Notes under the pieces: model-generated | Seen by the model: the letters and a program-made list of their open reading frames with translations, nothing else | What the model was told of the DNA's origin: nothing | The model's database searches: none | Part shown: positions 27,599 through 37,135 of the stretch, piece after piece | How the letters are laid out: each line of letters begins with the position of its first letter | Numbering within the stretch: position 1 is the first letter of the stretch | Position numbers and translations under genes: made by a program | Assembly (NCBI GenBank): GCA_022843145.1 | Contig: JALHOF010000001.1 | Location: 372,001-436,000 of the forward strand | Direction: 5' to 3' | From: Hyphomicrobium sp. | Lineage (GTDB): Bacteria; Pseudomonadota; Alphaproteobacteria; Rhizobiales; Hyphomicrobiaceae | Length of the DNA stretch: 64,000 nucleotides

Positions 27599-28375
27599 TC
27601 AGAAGCCCATCCACGCCGCGCCGATGATCGGACCGCCGTCGCCGGCCTGAACGAGGATCGCGCACGCCTCCGATTCGGGGCGGATGATCGCGTTGCGCGA
27701 CAGCCTGATCTGCATAGGCTTGCCCGACCACATGCCGACTGGTGCCAGTTCCTTCACGACGTTCGTATAGGTGATCGTCTTTCCCGCGTTCTCGCCGCGA
27801 GGAATCATCACCTCGGCCGATTTCTTGATGATCGCGAGCCACACCGTCGCTTCGGTGTGCGGCGACGATTTTCTGCCGCCGCCAGTCTGGATCACGATCG
27901 TGCTGCCCTGGTTCCAGAAGCGAACCGGAATTTGGTTGGCAACGAGTTTTGGCCAGCCTGCCTCCAGCGCCGAGTCGATCTCCTTGGGGCTTGCGCCATT
28001 GACGTGCGCAACACCGTTGATGACGACTTGCGGGGTATAGACTGCGCCGTCGGCGCGCGCCTTGGCGTAAGCGCGTTGGCGCTCGGAGTTGCGCGGTGTC
28101 GCGAGCGTATCTTTCCAGCCGAGGTAGTCCCAATAATCGACCGGAAACGAGAGCGCCACCGTATCCGGCATGTCTGCATAGTGCTTCAGCAGGGCATCTG
28201 CGGGCGGGCAAGCCGAGCAGCCTTGCGACGTGTAGAGTTCTATCACGCCCTTGAGCGGCCGTGAGATCTCGTCTGGCGTGACCGGCGTCACCGACAGGTC
28301 CTGCCCAGGCGCCCGATCACCCATCAATGCGGTGCCGAAGAGTGTGATTGTGAGCGCCAGGAGCCGCTTGAGCAT
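27599..28375 (-). CDS. DUF1223 family exported thioredoxin-like protein
   Basis: 258 residues from the ATG at 28375, giving a signal peptide (1-26). The DUF1223 thioredoxin-like core opens with VIELYTSQGCSACPPADALL, with the CSAC pair placed like a CXXC active site, followed by FPVDYWDYLGWKD and YTPQVVINGVAHVNGA. The family is widespread in proteobacteria and its role is not established; a periplasmic redox or metal-handling function is possible. It converges with the phytase-like gene, with 27 bp between stops. Confidence 0.9.
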   Translation of the reverse strand: MLKRLLALTITLFGTALMGDRAPGQDLSVTPVTPDEISRPLKGVIELYTSQGCSACPPADALLKHYADMPDTVALSFPVDYWDYLGWKDTLATPRNSERQRAYAKARADGAVYTPQVVINGVAHVNGASPKEIDSALEAGWPKLVANQIPVRFWNQGSTIVIQTGGGRKSSPHTEATVWLAIIKKSAEVMIPRGENAGKTITYTNVVKELAPVGMWSGKPMQIRLSRNAIIRPESEACAILVQAGDGGPIIGAAWMGF

Positions 28376-28484
28376 CTGATCCAATCGGTGTTCGCGCGCC
28401 GCAACGCGGGGCCCGAAGCGAACTATTCCAGAACGAGGTTGCGAATCCCACTCACGAATGGGTGAGTCGTGCGTGGTAAGTATG

Positions 28485-28514
28485 CCCGGCGGCGGTGTCG
28501 AGTGCGCCGCCGGG
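28485..28514 (-). terminator. GC-rich hairpin after acnA
   Basis: A perfect 10-bp stem (CCCGGCGGCG / CGCCGCCGGG) with a 10-base loop begins 16 bases beyond the acnA stop. There is no T-run, so termination may be partial. Confidence 0.6.
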
Positions 28515-28529
28515 TTGTCGACCGACGCG

Positions 28530-31244
28530 TCATGCCGCGAGATTGCGCAGCACGTACTGGAGAATGCCGCCGTTTCGATAATACTCGATCTCGTCGAGTG
28601 TATCGATCCGGCAGAGGATCGGGACTTCTCGCTTGGTCCCGTCCGGCGACGTGATTTCGGCGGTCATCATCTTGCGCGGGGCTACATCCGTCAAACCACG
28701 GATCGAAACGATCTCATCACCGTTGAGGCCGAGCGATTGCCAGGACGTGCCTTCGAGTAAGGTAAATGGCACGATGCCCATGCCGACCAGGTTCGAGCGA
28801 TGGATGCGCTCGAACGACTGCGCGATCACCGCTTTGACGCCCAGCAGGTTGGTGCCCTTCGCCGCCCAATCGCGAGACGAGCCATTGCCGTATTCGATCC
28901 CTGCAAAGACGACGAGCGGTACGCCTTCCGCGGCGTAGCGCATGGCCGCATCGTAGATTGATGTCTGTTCGCCGGACGGTTGATGCACGGCGAAACCGCC
29001 TTCTTTGACATTGCCGGCCGCGTCCTTCGTCGCGAAGTTCTTGATGCGGATGTTGGCGAACGTGCCGCGCATCATGACTTCGTGATTGCCGCGGCGCGTG
29101 CCGTACTGATTGAAGTCGGCAGGCGTGACGCCATTGTCGAGGAGGTATTGCCCTGCTGGGCTGTCCTTCTTGATCGAGCCGGCCGGCGAAATGTGGTCGG
29201 TCGTGATCTTGTCGCCGAACAGACCGAGGATGCGCGCACCAACGATATCCGTGACCGGCTTCGGCTTCATCACGATGCCGGAGAAATAGGGGGGGTTCTG
29301 CACGTACGTGCTGTCGCCATCCCAGGTGTAGGTGAGGCTTTTCGGGGCTGCCACCTTTTGCCAGTTCTCGTCACCTTTGAACACGTCGGCATACTTGCTC
29401 TCGAACATTGCGCGCGTGACGTTCTCCATCACGAACTTCTGCACCTCCGCCGAGGTCGGCCAGATGTCCTTGAGGAACACTGGCTTGCCGTCGCTGCCCG
29501 TGCCGATCGGTTCCGTCGTCAGATCCTTCTGCACGGTGCCCGCAAGCGCATAAGCGACCACCAGTGGCGGCGAGGCGAGATAGTTGGCTTGCACGTCAGG
29601 GCTGACACGGCCTTCGAAATTGCGGTTGCCCGACAAGACGGCCGCCGCGACGAGACCGTTGTCGTTGATCGCTTTTGAGATCGGCGCGCGTAGTGGACCG
29701 GAGTTACCGATGCACGTCGTGCAGCCGAAACCGACGAGGTTGAACCCGACGGCGTCGAGTGATTTCTGCAGACCCGACTTCTCGAGGTATGCGGCGACGA
29801 CCTGCGATCCCGGCGCCAGCGAAGTCTTGACCCACGGCTTGGCCTTGAGGCCCCTGGCCAATGCGTTGCGAGCGACGAGGCCGGCTGCGATCAGTACACT
29901 CGGGTTGGACGTGTTGGTGCAGCTCGTGATCGCCGCGATCGCGACGTCTCCGTGGCCGAGGTCGAAATCCTGCCCCTCGACCGGCACGCGTTTCGAGAGC
30001 TCGCCCGGCTTCTTGTATTCGCCTTCGAGGGCGAGCGCAAAACCGGCCTTGATATCCTCGAGCGCGATGCGGCCTTCCGGGCGCTTTGGTCCGGCCATCG
30101 ACGGCACCACCGACGCGAGATCGAGCGACAACGTGTCGGTGAACACGGGGTCGGCTGAGCCCGCCTCCCGCCAGAGCGACTGTGCCTTGCAATAGGCGGT
30201 GACCAGCGCGATGCGATGGGCGTCACGGCCGGACATCGTGAGATAGTTGATGGTCTCGCCATCGACCGGGAAGAAGCCGCACGTCGCACCGTACTCCGGC
30301 GCCATGTTGGCGATCGTCGCGCGGTCGGCGAGTGTCATCGCGTCGAGGCCAGGACCGTAGAACTCGACGAACTTGTTGACCACGCCCTTCTTGCGCAGCA
30401 TCTGCGTCACGGTGAGCACGAGGTCGGTCGCGGTGACTCCCTCCTTCAGCCGGCCCGTCAGTTGGAACCCGATCACCTCGGGGATCAGCATCGACTGCGG
30501 CTGGCCGAGCATCGCGGCTTCGGCTTCGATGCCGCCGACACCCCAGCCGAGCACGGCAAGCCCATTGACCATCGTCGTGTGGCTGTCGGTGCCGACAAGC
30601 GTGTCGGGATAGGCGACCGTGGTGCCGTCGGCCATCGTGTTGGTCCACACGGTCTGCGCCAGGTACTCGAGGTTGACCTGATGGCAGATGCCCGTGCCCG
30701 GAGGTACGACGCGGAAGTTCTGGAACGCGCCCTGTCCCCATTTCAGGAAGTTGTAGCGCTCGCCGTTGCGCTCATACTCGAGCGCCACGTTCTGGGCGAG
30801 CGACGTCGGTGTCCCGAACGCGTCGACGATGACGGAATGGTCGATCACGAGGTCGACGGGCACCAATGGATTGATCTTCTTGGGGTCGCCGCCGAGGGCG
30901 GTCATGCCGTCGCGCATGGCGGCCAGATCGACGACCGCGGGCACGCCCGTGAAATCCTGCATCAGCACGCGGGCGGGCCTGAATCCGATTTCCTTGCCGG
31001 CCTTGCCGCGATCCTCAGTCCAGGCGGCCAGCGCCAGAATGTCGTTTCGCGTGACCGTGCGCCCATCTTCGTGGCGAAGCAGGTTCTCCAGCAGGACCTT
31101 CATCGAGAACGGCAGCTTGGACGCGCCCTTCAGGCCGTTCTTCTCGGCTTCGGGGATCGAATAGTAAACGTACGACTTGCCATCGACGTCGAGCGTGCGG
31201 CGGCACTTGAAGCTGTCCAAGGAGAGGGGGGTGGTGGCGCTCAC
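28530..31244 (-). CDS. acnA: Aconitate hydratase A
   Basis: 904 residues, the AcnA/IRP size. It interconverts citrate and isocitrate with a [4Fe-4S] cluster. Cluster cysteines are in the AITSCTNTSNPS and GFGCTTCIGNSGP blocks. Other motifs: DFTGVPAVVDLA, TDSHTTMVNGLAVLGWGVGG and, in the swivel domain, GIEYGNGSSRDWAAKGTNLLG with YGTRRGNHEVMMRGTFANIR. GTG at 31244 is chosen because GGAGGA precedes it by seven bases and the sequence from VSATTPLSLDSFKCRRTL is typical. It stands alone and is divergent from the ccm operon. Confidence 0.97.
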   Translation of the reverse strand: MSATTPLSLDSFKCRRTLDVDGKSYVYYSIPEAEKNGLKGASKLPFSMKVLLENLLRHEDGRTVTRNDILALAAWTEDRGKAGKEIGFRPARVLMQDFTGVPAVVDLAAMRDGMTALGGDPKKINPLVPVDLVIDHSVIVDAFGTPTSLAQNVALEYERNGERYNFLKWGQGAFQNFRVVPPGTGICHQVNLEYLAQTVWTNTMADGTTVAYPDTLVGTDSHTTMVNGLAVLGWGVGGIEAEAAMLGQPQSMLIPEVIGFQLTGRLKEGVTATDLVLTVTQMLRKKGVVNKFVEFYGPGLDAMTLADRATIANMAPEYGATCGFFPVDGETINYLTMSGRDAHRIALVTAYCKAQSLWREAGSADPVFTDTLSLDLASVVPSMAGPKRPEGRIALEDIKAGFALALEGEYKKPGELSKRVPVEGQDFDLGHGDVAIAAITSCTNTSNPSVLIAAGLVARNALARGLKAKPWVKTSLAPGSQVVAAYLEKSGLQKSLDAVGFNLVGFGCTTCIGNSGPLRAPISKAINDNGLVAAAVLSGNRNFEGRVSPDVQANYLASPPLVVAYALAGTVQKDLTTEPIGTGSDGKPVFLKDIWPTSAEVQKFVMENVTRAMFESKYADVFKGDENWQKVAAPKSLTYTWDGDSTYVQNPPYFSGIVMKPKPVTDIVGARILGLFGDKITTDHISPAGSIKKDSPAGQYLLDNGVTPADFNQYGTRRGNHEVMMRGTFANIRIKNFATKDAAGNVKEGGFAVHQPSGEQTSIYDAAMRYAAEGVPLVVFAGIEYGNGSSRDWAAKGTNLLGVKAVIAQSFERIHRSNLVGMGIVPFTLLEGTSWQSLGLNGDEIVSIRGLTDVAPRKMMTAEITSPDGTKREVPILCRIDTLDEIEYYRNGGILQYVLRNLAA

Positions 31245-31609
31245 GAGAAGTCCTCCGTAGCGGTTGAAATCGCCGCGCCGCCGGAGCGCCGGCGGAGGTC
31301 TGGAACGGGGCCATGCGGCGCCTTGCGGCGGGCCTGCGGCCAAGCTCCCCTTTTTGCGCTAGCCTCATCTGGAACCTGCCCGTTATATAGGCCGTCGCGG
31401 CAGAGGGCCACATCGACTTCCGGTGTGGCCCGGCATCGATGCCGCACCCGATCGTCGCGGCCACCGCCACACGTCACGGTCAGTCTTCACGGTCAGGCGG
31501 GCTGGTCGTGGCGAGACTAGTCCGAACGCGCCATTTATGAGCGTCCCACGCCCACCTCCATCGTCGCAGATCCCCCGCCTCCGAGTCCTCCCCCACCTCC
31601 GAGTCCGAT
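31245..31609. other. 365-bp divergent region between acnA and ccmA
   Basis: No gene supported. The region holds the acnA ribosome site and presumably both promoters. An AT-rich element at 31382-31389 (GTTATATA, read CTATATAAC on the minus strand) could be an acnA -10, but no convincing -35 is placed 16-18 bases from it. Confidence 0.45.
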
Positions 31610-32239
31610 GTGAAACTTGCAGCCGAAAGCCTGGTTCTGGTCCGCGGCAGCCGCACGATCGTCGATGGCTTGTCGTTTGCCGTGCAGGCGGGGCGCGCGC
31701 TCGCGCTGACCGGGCCGAACGGCGTCGGCAAGACGACACTCATCCGCGCCATCGCCGGCTTCCTGACCCCGGCCTCGGGCACGATCCGGCTCGATGGCGG
31801 TGAGCCTGACCTCACGCTGGCCGAGCAATCCCACTACATCGGCCATCTGAACGGCATGAAATCGAGTTTGACCGTCGAGGAAAATCTCGCGTTCTGGGCG
31901 CTGTATCTGCGCGACGCGACGGCGGTGGCGCTGCAGGATCGGGTCTCGGACGCCCTCGCGGGATTCGAACTCGACGTGCTGCGGGACATTCCCGCCGGCT
32001 ATCTATCGGCGGGCCAGAAACGGCGGCTTGGTCTAGCGCGATTGCTCGTTGCCCGCCGGCCGGTATGGTTGCTCGACGAACCGACCGTTTCCCTCGATGC
32101 GCGCTCGACCGAGCTTCTTGCCGCGGCCGTCGACCGTCACACGGAGAGCAACGGCATCGTCATCGCCGCGACGCATCTCGCGCTCGGGTTGTCGCGAACC
32201 GACGAATTGCAGCTTTCTCCGCACCGGGCGGTCGCATGA
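31610..32239 (+). CDS. ccmA: Heme exporter ATP-binding protein CcmA
   Basis: 209 residues. CcmA is the ATPase of the CcmAB(C) complex that releases heme-loaded CcmE during cytochrome c maturation. Visible: Walker A GPNGVGKTT (35-43), signature LSAGQKRRLGLARLL, and Walker B PVWLLDEPTVSLD. The start is GTG at 31610; the ATG two bases earlier runs straight into a stop. The stop overlaps the ccmB start (ATGA). Confidence 0.95.
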   Translation: MKLAAESLVLVRGSRTIVDGLSFAVQAGRALALTGPNGVGKTTLIRAIAGFLTPASGTIRLDGGEPDLTLAEQSHYIGHLNGMKSSLTVEENLAFWALYLRDATAVALQDRVSDALAGFELDVLRDIPAGYLSAGQKRRLGLARLLVARRPVWLLDEPTVSLDARSTELLAAAVDRHTESNGIVIAATHLALGLSRTDELQLSPHRAVA

Positions 32240-32916
32240 GGGGTGCATTCGCGACGTTTGTGGCGCTGGTCCGCCGGGATCTCGTCCTCGCAGTACGCGA
32301 GGGTGGCGCGCTCGGGACCGCGCTCGGATTTTTCCTTATCGTCGTGGCGCTCATGCCGCTCGGTCTGGGTCCCGATCTCAATCTCTTGTCGCGGATCGCG
32401 TCGGGCGTGCTGTGGATCGCACTGCTTCTTGCGGCGCTCTTGTCGCTGCCGCGGATATTCGAGGCTGACTACGAGGATGGCGCCCTCGAGGTCATGGCGA
32501 TGGGTGAGCTGCCGATGGAGATGGTGGCGGCCGCCAAAAGCCTCGCGCATTGGATTTCAACCGGGATCCCGCTGGCGCTGATGGCCCCGATGCTCGGCAT
32601 CCTGCTCAATCTGGACCTCGCGAGCGCGCCCGTGCTGGTCGCGACCATGCTGGCTGGAACCCCGGCGATCAGCTTTCTCGGAAGCATCGGCGCGGCGCTG
32701 ACGTTGAAGGCGCGGCGAGGCGGCTTGCTGCTGGCGCTCCTGGTCCTGCCGCTCTACATTCCGACGCTGATCTTCGGCATTTCGACCGTCAACGCCGCGT
32801 CCCTGGCGTCCGATAGCTTCTGGCCTTCTTTCGCCATCCTGGTAGCGTTGTCTCTGGGTTCGGCGGTGTTGGGGCCGATCGCGGCGGCGGCTGCGGTCAA
32901 GTTCCAGATCCAGTAA
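32236..32916 (+). CDS. ccmB: Heme exporter membrane protein CcmB
   Basis: 226 residues with six membrane segments. It begins FVALVRRDLVLAVREGG, as CcmB does, with FFLIVVALMPLGLGP and the conserved LLAALLSLPRIFEADYEDG block. The ATG at 32236 overlaps the ccmA stop by four bases, so the permease is translated in step with its ATPase. It ends 44 bp before ccmC. Confidence 0.95.
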   Translation: MRGAFATFVALVRRDLVLAVREGGALGTALGFFLIVVALMPLGLGPDLNLLSRIASGVLWIALLLAALLSLPRIFEADYEDGALEVMAMGELPMEMVAAAKSLAHWISTGIPLALMAPMLGILLNLDLASAPVLVATMLAGTPAISFLGSIGAALTLKARRGGLLLALLVLPLYIPTLIFGISTVNAASLASDSFWPSFAILVALSLGSAVLGPIAAAAAVKFQIQ

Positions 32917-32960
32917 CCGTTTCGCCGCCTTGTGTTGCGCCGCTCGAATTCAGGGCTTAA

Positions 32961-33776
32961 ATGCCAACCATGCAGACCAGCCAGTCGATTACCCAGAAAC
33001 TTGCCAACCCGACCCGGTTCATGGACCTGTCGGGCCGGCTTCTGCCGTGGATCACCGTCGCGAGCGCCGGCATCATCGCCTACGCGATGTATCTGGTTTT
33101 CTTCGTCGCCCCGCCCGACTATCAGCAAGGGCAGACGGTCAAGATCATGTATATCCACGTTCCATCGGCTTGGCTCGGGATGATGGCCTATGCGCTGATC
33201 GCGATATCGAGCTTCGGGCTGCTGGTGTTCCGCCATCCGCTGGCCGACGTGTCGGCCAAGGCCGCAGCCCCCATCGGCGCCGCGTTCACGCTGCTCGCAC
33301 TGCTGACCGGCTCGCTCTGGGGCAAGCCGATGTGGGGCACGTACTGGGTCTGGGATGCGCGACTGACATCGGTGCTGCTGCTGTTCTTCCTCTACCTCGG
33401 CCTGATGGCGCTGCGCTCCTCGATCGAGGATGAGGCGCTCGCCGCCAAGCTGACGGCCGTGCTGGCGCTGGTCGGCGTTATTCTGCTGCCGATCATCAAG
33501 TTTTCCGTCGATTGGTGGAACACGCTGCATCAGCCATCCACCGGATTGACCACGACGGTCCACGCCAGCATTCGCGTTCCGCTGCTCATATCGGCGTTCG
33601 GATTTTCGCTGCTCTTCTTCGCGATGCACATGAAGGCGATGCGCAATGAGATTCTGCGCCGTCGCGTCAAAGCTTTGCGCATGGCCGAGGTCGAGCGGGC
33701 ACAGTCTAATAGCCCGCCTGGCAACCCATCCGTCAGCGGTGATATTCGCGCTCGAGCTGCCCAGGCGGGAGAGTAG
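32961..33776 (+). CDS. ccmC: Heme exporter / heme handling protein CcmC
   Basis: 271 residues. CcmC presents heme to CcmE. The Trp-rich signature WGTYWVWDARLTS (125-137) is intact, flanked by the heme-ligand histidines in IHVPSAW (His66) and WNTLHQPST (about 184). Six membrane segments fit the family. The C-terminal 35 residues are hydrophilic. It lies between ccmB and ccmD. Confidence 0.96.
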   Translation: MPTMQTSQSITQKLANPTRFMDLSGRLLPWITVASAGIIAYAMYLVFFVAPPDYQQGQTVKIMYIHVPSAWLGMMAYALIAISSFGLLVFRHPLADVSAKAAAPIGAAFTLLALLTGSLWGKPMWGTYWVWDARLTSVLLLFFLYLGLMALRSSIEDEALAAKLTAVLALVGVILLPIIKFSVDWWNTLHQPSTGLTTTVHASIRVPLLISAFGFSLLFFAMHMKAMRNEILRRRVKALRMAEVERAQSNSPPGNPSVSGDIRARAAQAGE

Positions 33777-33779
33777 GTG

Positions 33780-33944
33780 ATGGATCTCGGCCCGCACGCT
33801 CTGTTCATCGTCGCGTCCTACGCCGGCATGGTGGTCGTCCTGGCCGGCCTCATCGGATGGCTCATCGCTGACGGTCGCCGCCAGCAACGCGCGCTGGCTG
33901 ATCTCGAAGCGCGCGGCATCACGCGCCGCTCGCGCGCGCTCTGA
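33780..33944 (+). CDS. ccmD: Heme exporter protein CcmD
   Basis: 54 residues starting MDLGPHALFIVASYAGM, with one membrane helix (about 8-30) and a basic cytosolic tail (DGRRQQRALADLEARGITRRS). Size, topology and position directly after ccmC (3 bp after its stop) identify CcmD, which helps release holo-CcmE from the CcmABC complex. It is followed by ccmG. Confidence 0.92.
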   Translation: MDLGPHALFIVASYAGMVVVLAGLIGWLIADGRRQQRALADLEARGITRRSRAL

Positions 33945-33991
33945 CACCGAAGCCATCAAGCGCAGCGCATCTTTGAAGAGGACGTCCGTCC

Positions 33992-34621
33992 ATGCAAAAA
34001 GCTGCTGACCGTCCCGCCGAACCGCCACGGGATCTGCCTGAGCGCCCAAGCCGCGTCCGCGCCGTGGCCATGCCGCTCATCATTTTCAGCGCTCTGGCGG
34101 CTTTGTTCGCGGTTGCGCTTCGATCGGGAGACCCGTCCAAGCTGCCGTCAGCGATGATCGGGAAACCGGCGCCGGCCGCCACGTTCCCAGCCGTCGACGG
34201 ACTGCTCGACGGCAGCCGCCCGATCGTCGGGTTCTCGACCGCTGATCTTGCGCGGGGCGAAGTCTCAGTCGTGAACTTCTGGGCGTCGTGGTGCATCCCT
34301 TGCGTGCAGGAGCATCCACTGCTCGGCGAGTTGAGCAAGCGCGCGGGCGTCGGTGTCTACGGCGTCAACTACAAGGACGATCCGGCCAACGCGCGGAGGT
34401 TCATCGGGCGTTACGGCAATCCGTTCACCGCCGTAGGCGCGGACGCGAGCGGCCGATTGGCGATCGACTGGGGCGTTTACGGCATGCCCGAAACATTCAT
34501 CGTCAATGGACGCGGCGAGATCGTCTACAAGCACGTCGGGCCTTTGACCCCGGCAAGCCTCGAGCAGAAAGTTCTGCCCGTCATCGAAGCCGCGAAGGCC
34601 GCTAAGGCACCCGCACGGTAA
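33992..34621 (+). CDS. ccmG: Thiol:disulfide interchange protein CcmG/DsbE
   Basis: 209 residues. One N-terminal membrane anchor (about 27-43) and a periplasmic thioredoxin domain with the active site WCIPC (Cys101, Cys104) and the cis-Pro segment YGMPETFIV. CcmG reduces apocytochrome c cysteines before heme attachment. A GAAGAGGA ribosome site precedes the ATG. It ends the ccmABCDG cluster here; ccmE, ccmF and ccmH are not in the window. Confidence 0.95.
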   Translation: MQKAADRPAEPPRDLPERPSRVRAVAMPLIIFSALAALFAVALRSGDPSKLPSAMIGKPAPAATFPAVDGLLDGSRPIVGFSTADLARGEVSVVNFWASWCIPCVQEHPLLGELSKRAGVGVYGVNYKDDPANARRFIGRYGNPFTAVGADASGRLAIDWGVYGMPETFIVNGRGEIVYKHVGPLTPASLEQKVLPVIEAAKAAKAPAR

Positions 34622-34652
34622 ATGCCAGTCTCGTCCGCGCGCCTCAGCGTCG

Positions 34653-35291
34653 TCACAGATTGTAGAATTCTCGTGTCACCTGATTGAGCACCGACAGCTG
34701 ACCCGTCGCGATCTCGAAATGCACGCCGTGCAAGCTGAGACGGCCCTTGTCCTCGAGGTCCTTCACGAACGGGAACGTGCGCAGATTACGGATCGAGCTC
34801 TTGATACCTTCCCGCTCGAGTGCGGATACTTTCTCGCTGTGGGTTTTCATCTGATGTGAGGCGAGCACCGTGAGGCGCGCGTCGTCCAGCATCGACATCC
34901 AGCGCGAGATGAAGTGCGCCTCCGTCTCGATCGCGGTCTTCTTGTCGAGCGCTGCTTTGATGCCGCCGCACCCCGAATGGCCCATGACGATCAGATGTTT
35001 GACGCGGAGGTTCATCACCGCGAATTCGATCGCCGTCGAGACACCGTGATAGCGGCCCCCGGTTTCATACGGCGGTACGAGGTTCGCGACGTTGCGCATC
35101 ACGAACAGTTCGCCCGGCATCGAATTGAAGATTGTCTCCGGATCGACGCGGCTGTCGCAGCACGAGATGATCATCGTATCCGGGGCCTGGCCATAAGTCG
35201 CCAGCTCTTCGTACTGATCCTGGTTCGGGGCGAAGTGGCGAAATTTGAAGCGGCGGAAACGGTCAGCGAGGTGATCGGGGAAATGAGACAT
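34653..35291 (-). CDS. Beta-class carbonic anhydrase
   Basis: 212 residues. It interconverts CO2 and bicarbonate. Zinc ligands are Cys44 (CCDSR, with Asp46/Arg48), His105 and Cys108 (MGHSGCGG). ETGGRYHGVSTAIEFAVMNL and the C-terminal LHGVHFEIATGQL complete the family pattern. It is downstream of a SulP transporter gene in the same orientation, with 87 bp between, which suggests cooperation in bicarbonate supply. Confidence 0.96.
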   Translation of the reverse strand: MSHFPDHLADRFRRFKFRHFAPNQDQYEELATYGQAPDTMIISCCDSRVDPETIFNSMPGELFVMRNVANLVPPYETGGRYHGVSTAIEFAVMNLRVKHLIVMGHSGCGGIKAALDKKTAIETEAHFISRWMSMLDDARLTVLASHQMKTHSEKVSALEREGIKSSIRNLRTFPFVKDLEDKGRLSLHGVHFEIATGQLSVLNQVTREFYNL

Positions 35292-35378
35292 TGGGTATTG
35301 GGTCCGGTTTGTTGCGCCGGACCGTCATATAGCCGATTTCGCAGCGCGTTTGCGAGCCCTCTTCGGTGCCGGCTATGG

Positions 35379-36959
35379 CTATCCGGCTGGCGTGGGTGGC
35401 GTCGCCGCACCGCCGTTTCGGCCCCGCGAGCGATACTTCGCGGTCAACGCATCCCATTCGATCGTGAGTGAGCCTCCGGCCGCATCGTGTTGCGTATTCC
35501 AATTCGTGAGCAGGTCGATACAGGCATGATCGATGTAGCTCAGGCCCTCGATATGCACGTGGATCTCGCTGGTCGGCGGCAACTCCTCGAGTATCGTTGC
35601 CAGCGTCGGTAGCCTGACGACGGTCGCCGAACCCGTGAGATGAAGGTCGATCCGATTGGAGCCCGGCGACTGTTCTTTGCGGATATCAAGATATGAGAAG
35701 ACATAAATGAGTTTGGCGAGCGACAGCACGACGCCGAGCAGGACACCCTTGAGCAGATCGGTGGCGACAATCGCGACGACGGTGATCGCGTAGATCGCCA
35801 CTTCGCTGCGACCATATTGCCGGAGCGCGGTGATGATCTTCGGATACGCAAGCTTGTAGCCGGTGTGGACGAGCACGCCGGCCAGCGCGGAGACCGGAAT
35901 ATAGCGCAGTGTGAACGGCAGCACGCTGGCGAACAGCAGGAGCCACAAACCGTGCAGGATCGCCGAATTGCGGGTCTGGCCACCCGCTTCAACATTGGCG
36001 CTAGAGCGCACGACGACGCCCGTCAGTGGCAGTACGCCGAGCAGCCCGCAGATCGCGTTGCCAATGCCCTGCGACTTGAGTTCCTGATTGTACCGGGTCC
36101 GCTGTCCTGTGTGCATCTGGTCGACCGCGGTCGCACAGAGCAGCGATTCAGCGCTGGCGATGAGTGCGATCGAAACGATCCCGATGAGGATTGCCGGCTC
36201 GATGATCCGCATCAGGCGGTCCGGGGTCGGCAGGATTGTCACGGCCCAGATGTTGCTCGGCACGTCGACGTAGTGGATGTGGTTGAGGCGGAAGACTCCG
36301 GCGACGGTCATTGCGACCAGAACGCCGACCAGCGGCGCTGGCACCATCCGCAGCGTCTTCGGCACGAACGCGTTCCATGCCACCATCGTCGCGATCGTGA
36401 GCACGCCGATCTCACCCGCCGTCAGATGATGATCGCCGACCCGCAGCGCGGACATCAGCGCGGTCGGAATGCCGAGCAGGTTCTGGAGGCCGTTGCCGAG
36501 CGGCGCGCTGTCGAGCATGACGTGAAACTGGGAAGCGAAGATAAGCACGCCGATGCCCGCCAGCATCCCGTGGATGACCGCTGGCGATACCGCGCGGAAC
36601 CATTGTCCAAGTTTGAGCTGACCCGCCGTGAACTGCAGGAGGCCGGCAAACAGGACGATCACGCCGAGCATCTCCGGACCGTGCGCCCTGACGAGATCGA
36701 GGACCAGTACTGTCAGGCCCGCTGCCGGTCCGCTGACCTGCAGCGGTGATCCGGCGAAATAGCCAACGACGATGCCGCCTATGATGCCGGTGATGATGCC
36801 CGACGTTGGCGGCATGCCCGATGCTATCGCGACGCCCATGCAGAGCGGCAACGCGACCAGGAACACGACGAAGGATGCGAGCAAATCTTTGCCGAAGACA
36901 GACGAGGAGCCGTCCGGCGTCGCGGTCGTGGTTGTCATTCGGATCAGGTTCCCCGTCAT
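35379..36959 (-). CDS. SulP family anion transporter with STAS domain (bicarbonate or sulfate)
   Basis: 526 residues. The SulP transport domain (about 22-410) starts DLLASFVVFLVALPLCMGVAIASG and contains GIIGGIVVGYFAGSPLQVSGPAAGL, then the SAESLLCATAVDQM motif. A short STAS-like domain (about 435-500; HVHIEGLSYIDHACIDLL) ends the chain. SulP proteins next to carbonic anhydrases are often bicarbonate carriers, so sodium-bicarbonate symport is likely, but sulfate cannot be ruled out. An ATG seven codons into the frame (36938) is an alternative start. Confidence 0.9.
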   Translation of the reverse strand: MTGNLIRMTTTTATPDGSSSVFGKDLLASFVVFLVALPLCMGVAIASGMPPTSGIITGIIGGIVVGYFAGSPLQVSGPAAGLTVLVLDLVRAHGPEMLGVIVLFAGLLQFTAGQLKLGQWFRAVSPAVIHGMLAGIGVLIFASQFHVMLDSAPLGNGLQNLLGIPTALMSALRVGDHHLTAGEIGVLTIATMVAWNAFVPKTLRMVPAPLVGVLVAMTVAGVFRLNHIHYVDVPSNIWAVTILPTPDRLMRIIEPAILIGIVSIALIASAESLLCATAVDQMHTGQRTRYNQELKSQGIGNAICGLLGVLPLTGVVVRSSANVEAGGQTRNSAILHGLWLLLFASVLPFTLRYIPVSALAGVLVHTGYKLAYPKIITALRQYGRSEVAIYAITVVAIVATDLLKGVLLGVVLSLAKLIYVFSYLDIRKEQSPGSNRIDLHLTGSATVVRLPTLATILEELPPTSEIHVHIEGLSYIDHACIDLLTNWNTQHDAAGGSLTIEWDALTAKYRSRGRNGGAATPPTPAG

Positions 36960-36976
36960 CGCCGTTCAGCGTCATG

Positions 36977-37000
36977 GCAGGCACCTGTTGCGGTGCCTGC
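36977..37000. repeat. Hairpin ahead of the SulP gene
   Basis: A perfect 9-bp inverted repeat GCAGGCACC / GGTGCCTGC with a 6-base loop, 17 bases upstream of the SulP ATG on the minus strand. It has no T-tail, so it may be a leader structure or a partial terminator of the DUF429 transcript. Confidence 0.55.
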
Positions 37001-37135
37001 TCTTGCGCAGCAACCTGTGCCGCCGAGCAAAGGCGGAACGCTGACCAGACGGAAATGATAGACACTTGAGACCTACCCCGCAACCGACGGTCGAGCCGCA
37101 GCTGCTTTAGGTCAGGTGCATTTCTGCGTTCGATC

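Noticed and set aside
30216-31520. A 434-codon plus-strand frame opposite acnA
   Set aside because: AcnA is intact over the same bases; the plus-strand frame is a shadow.
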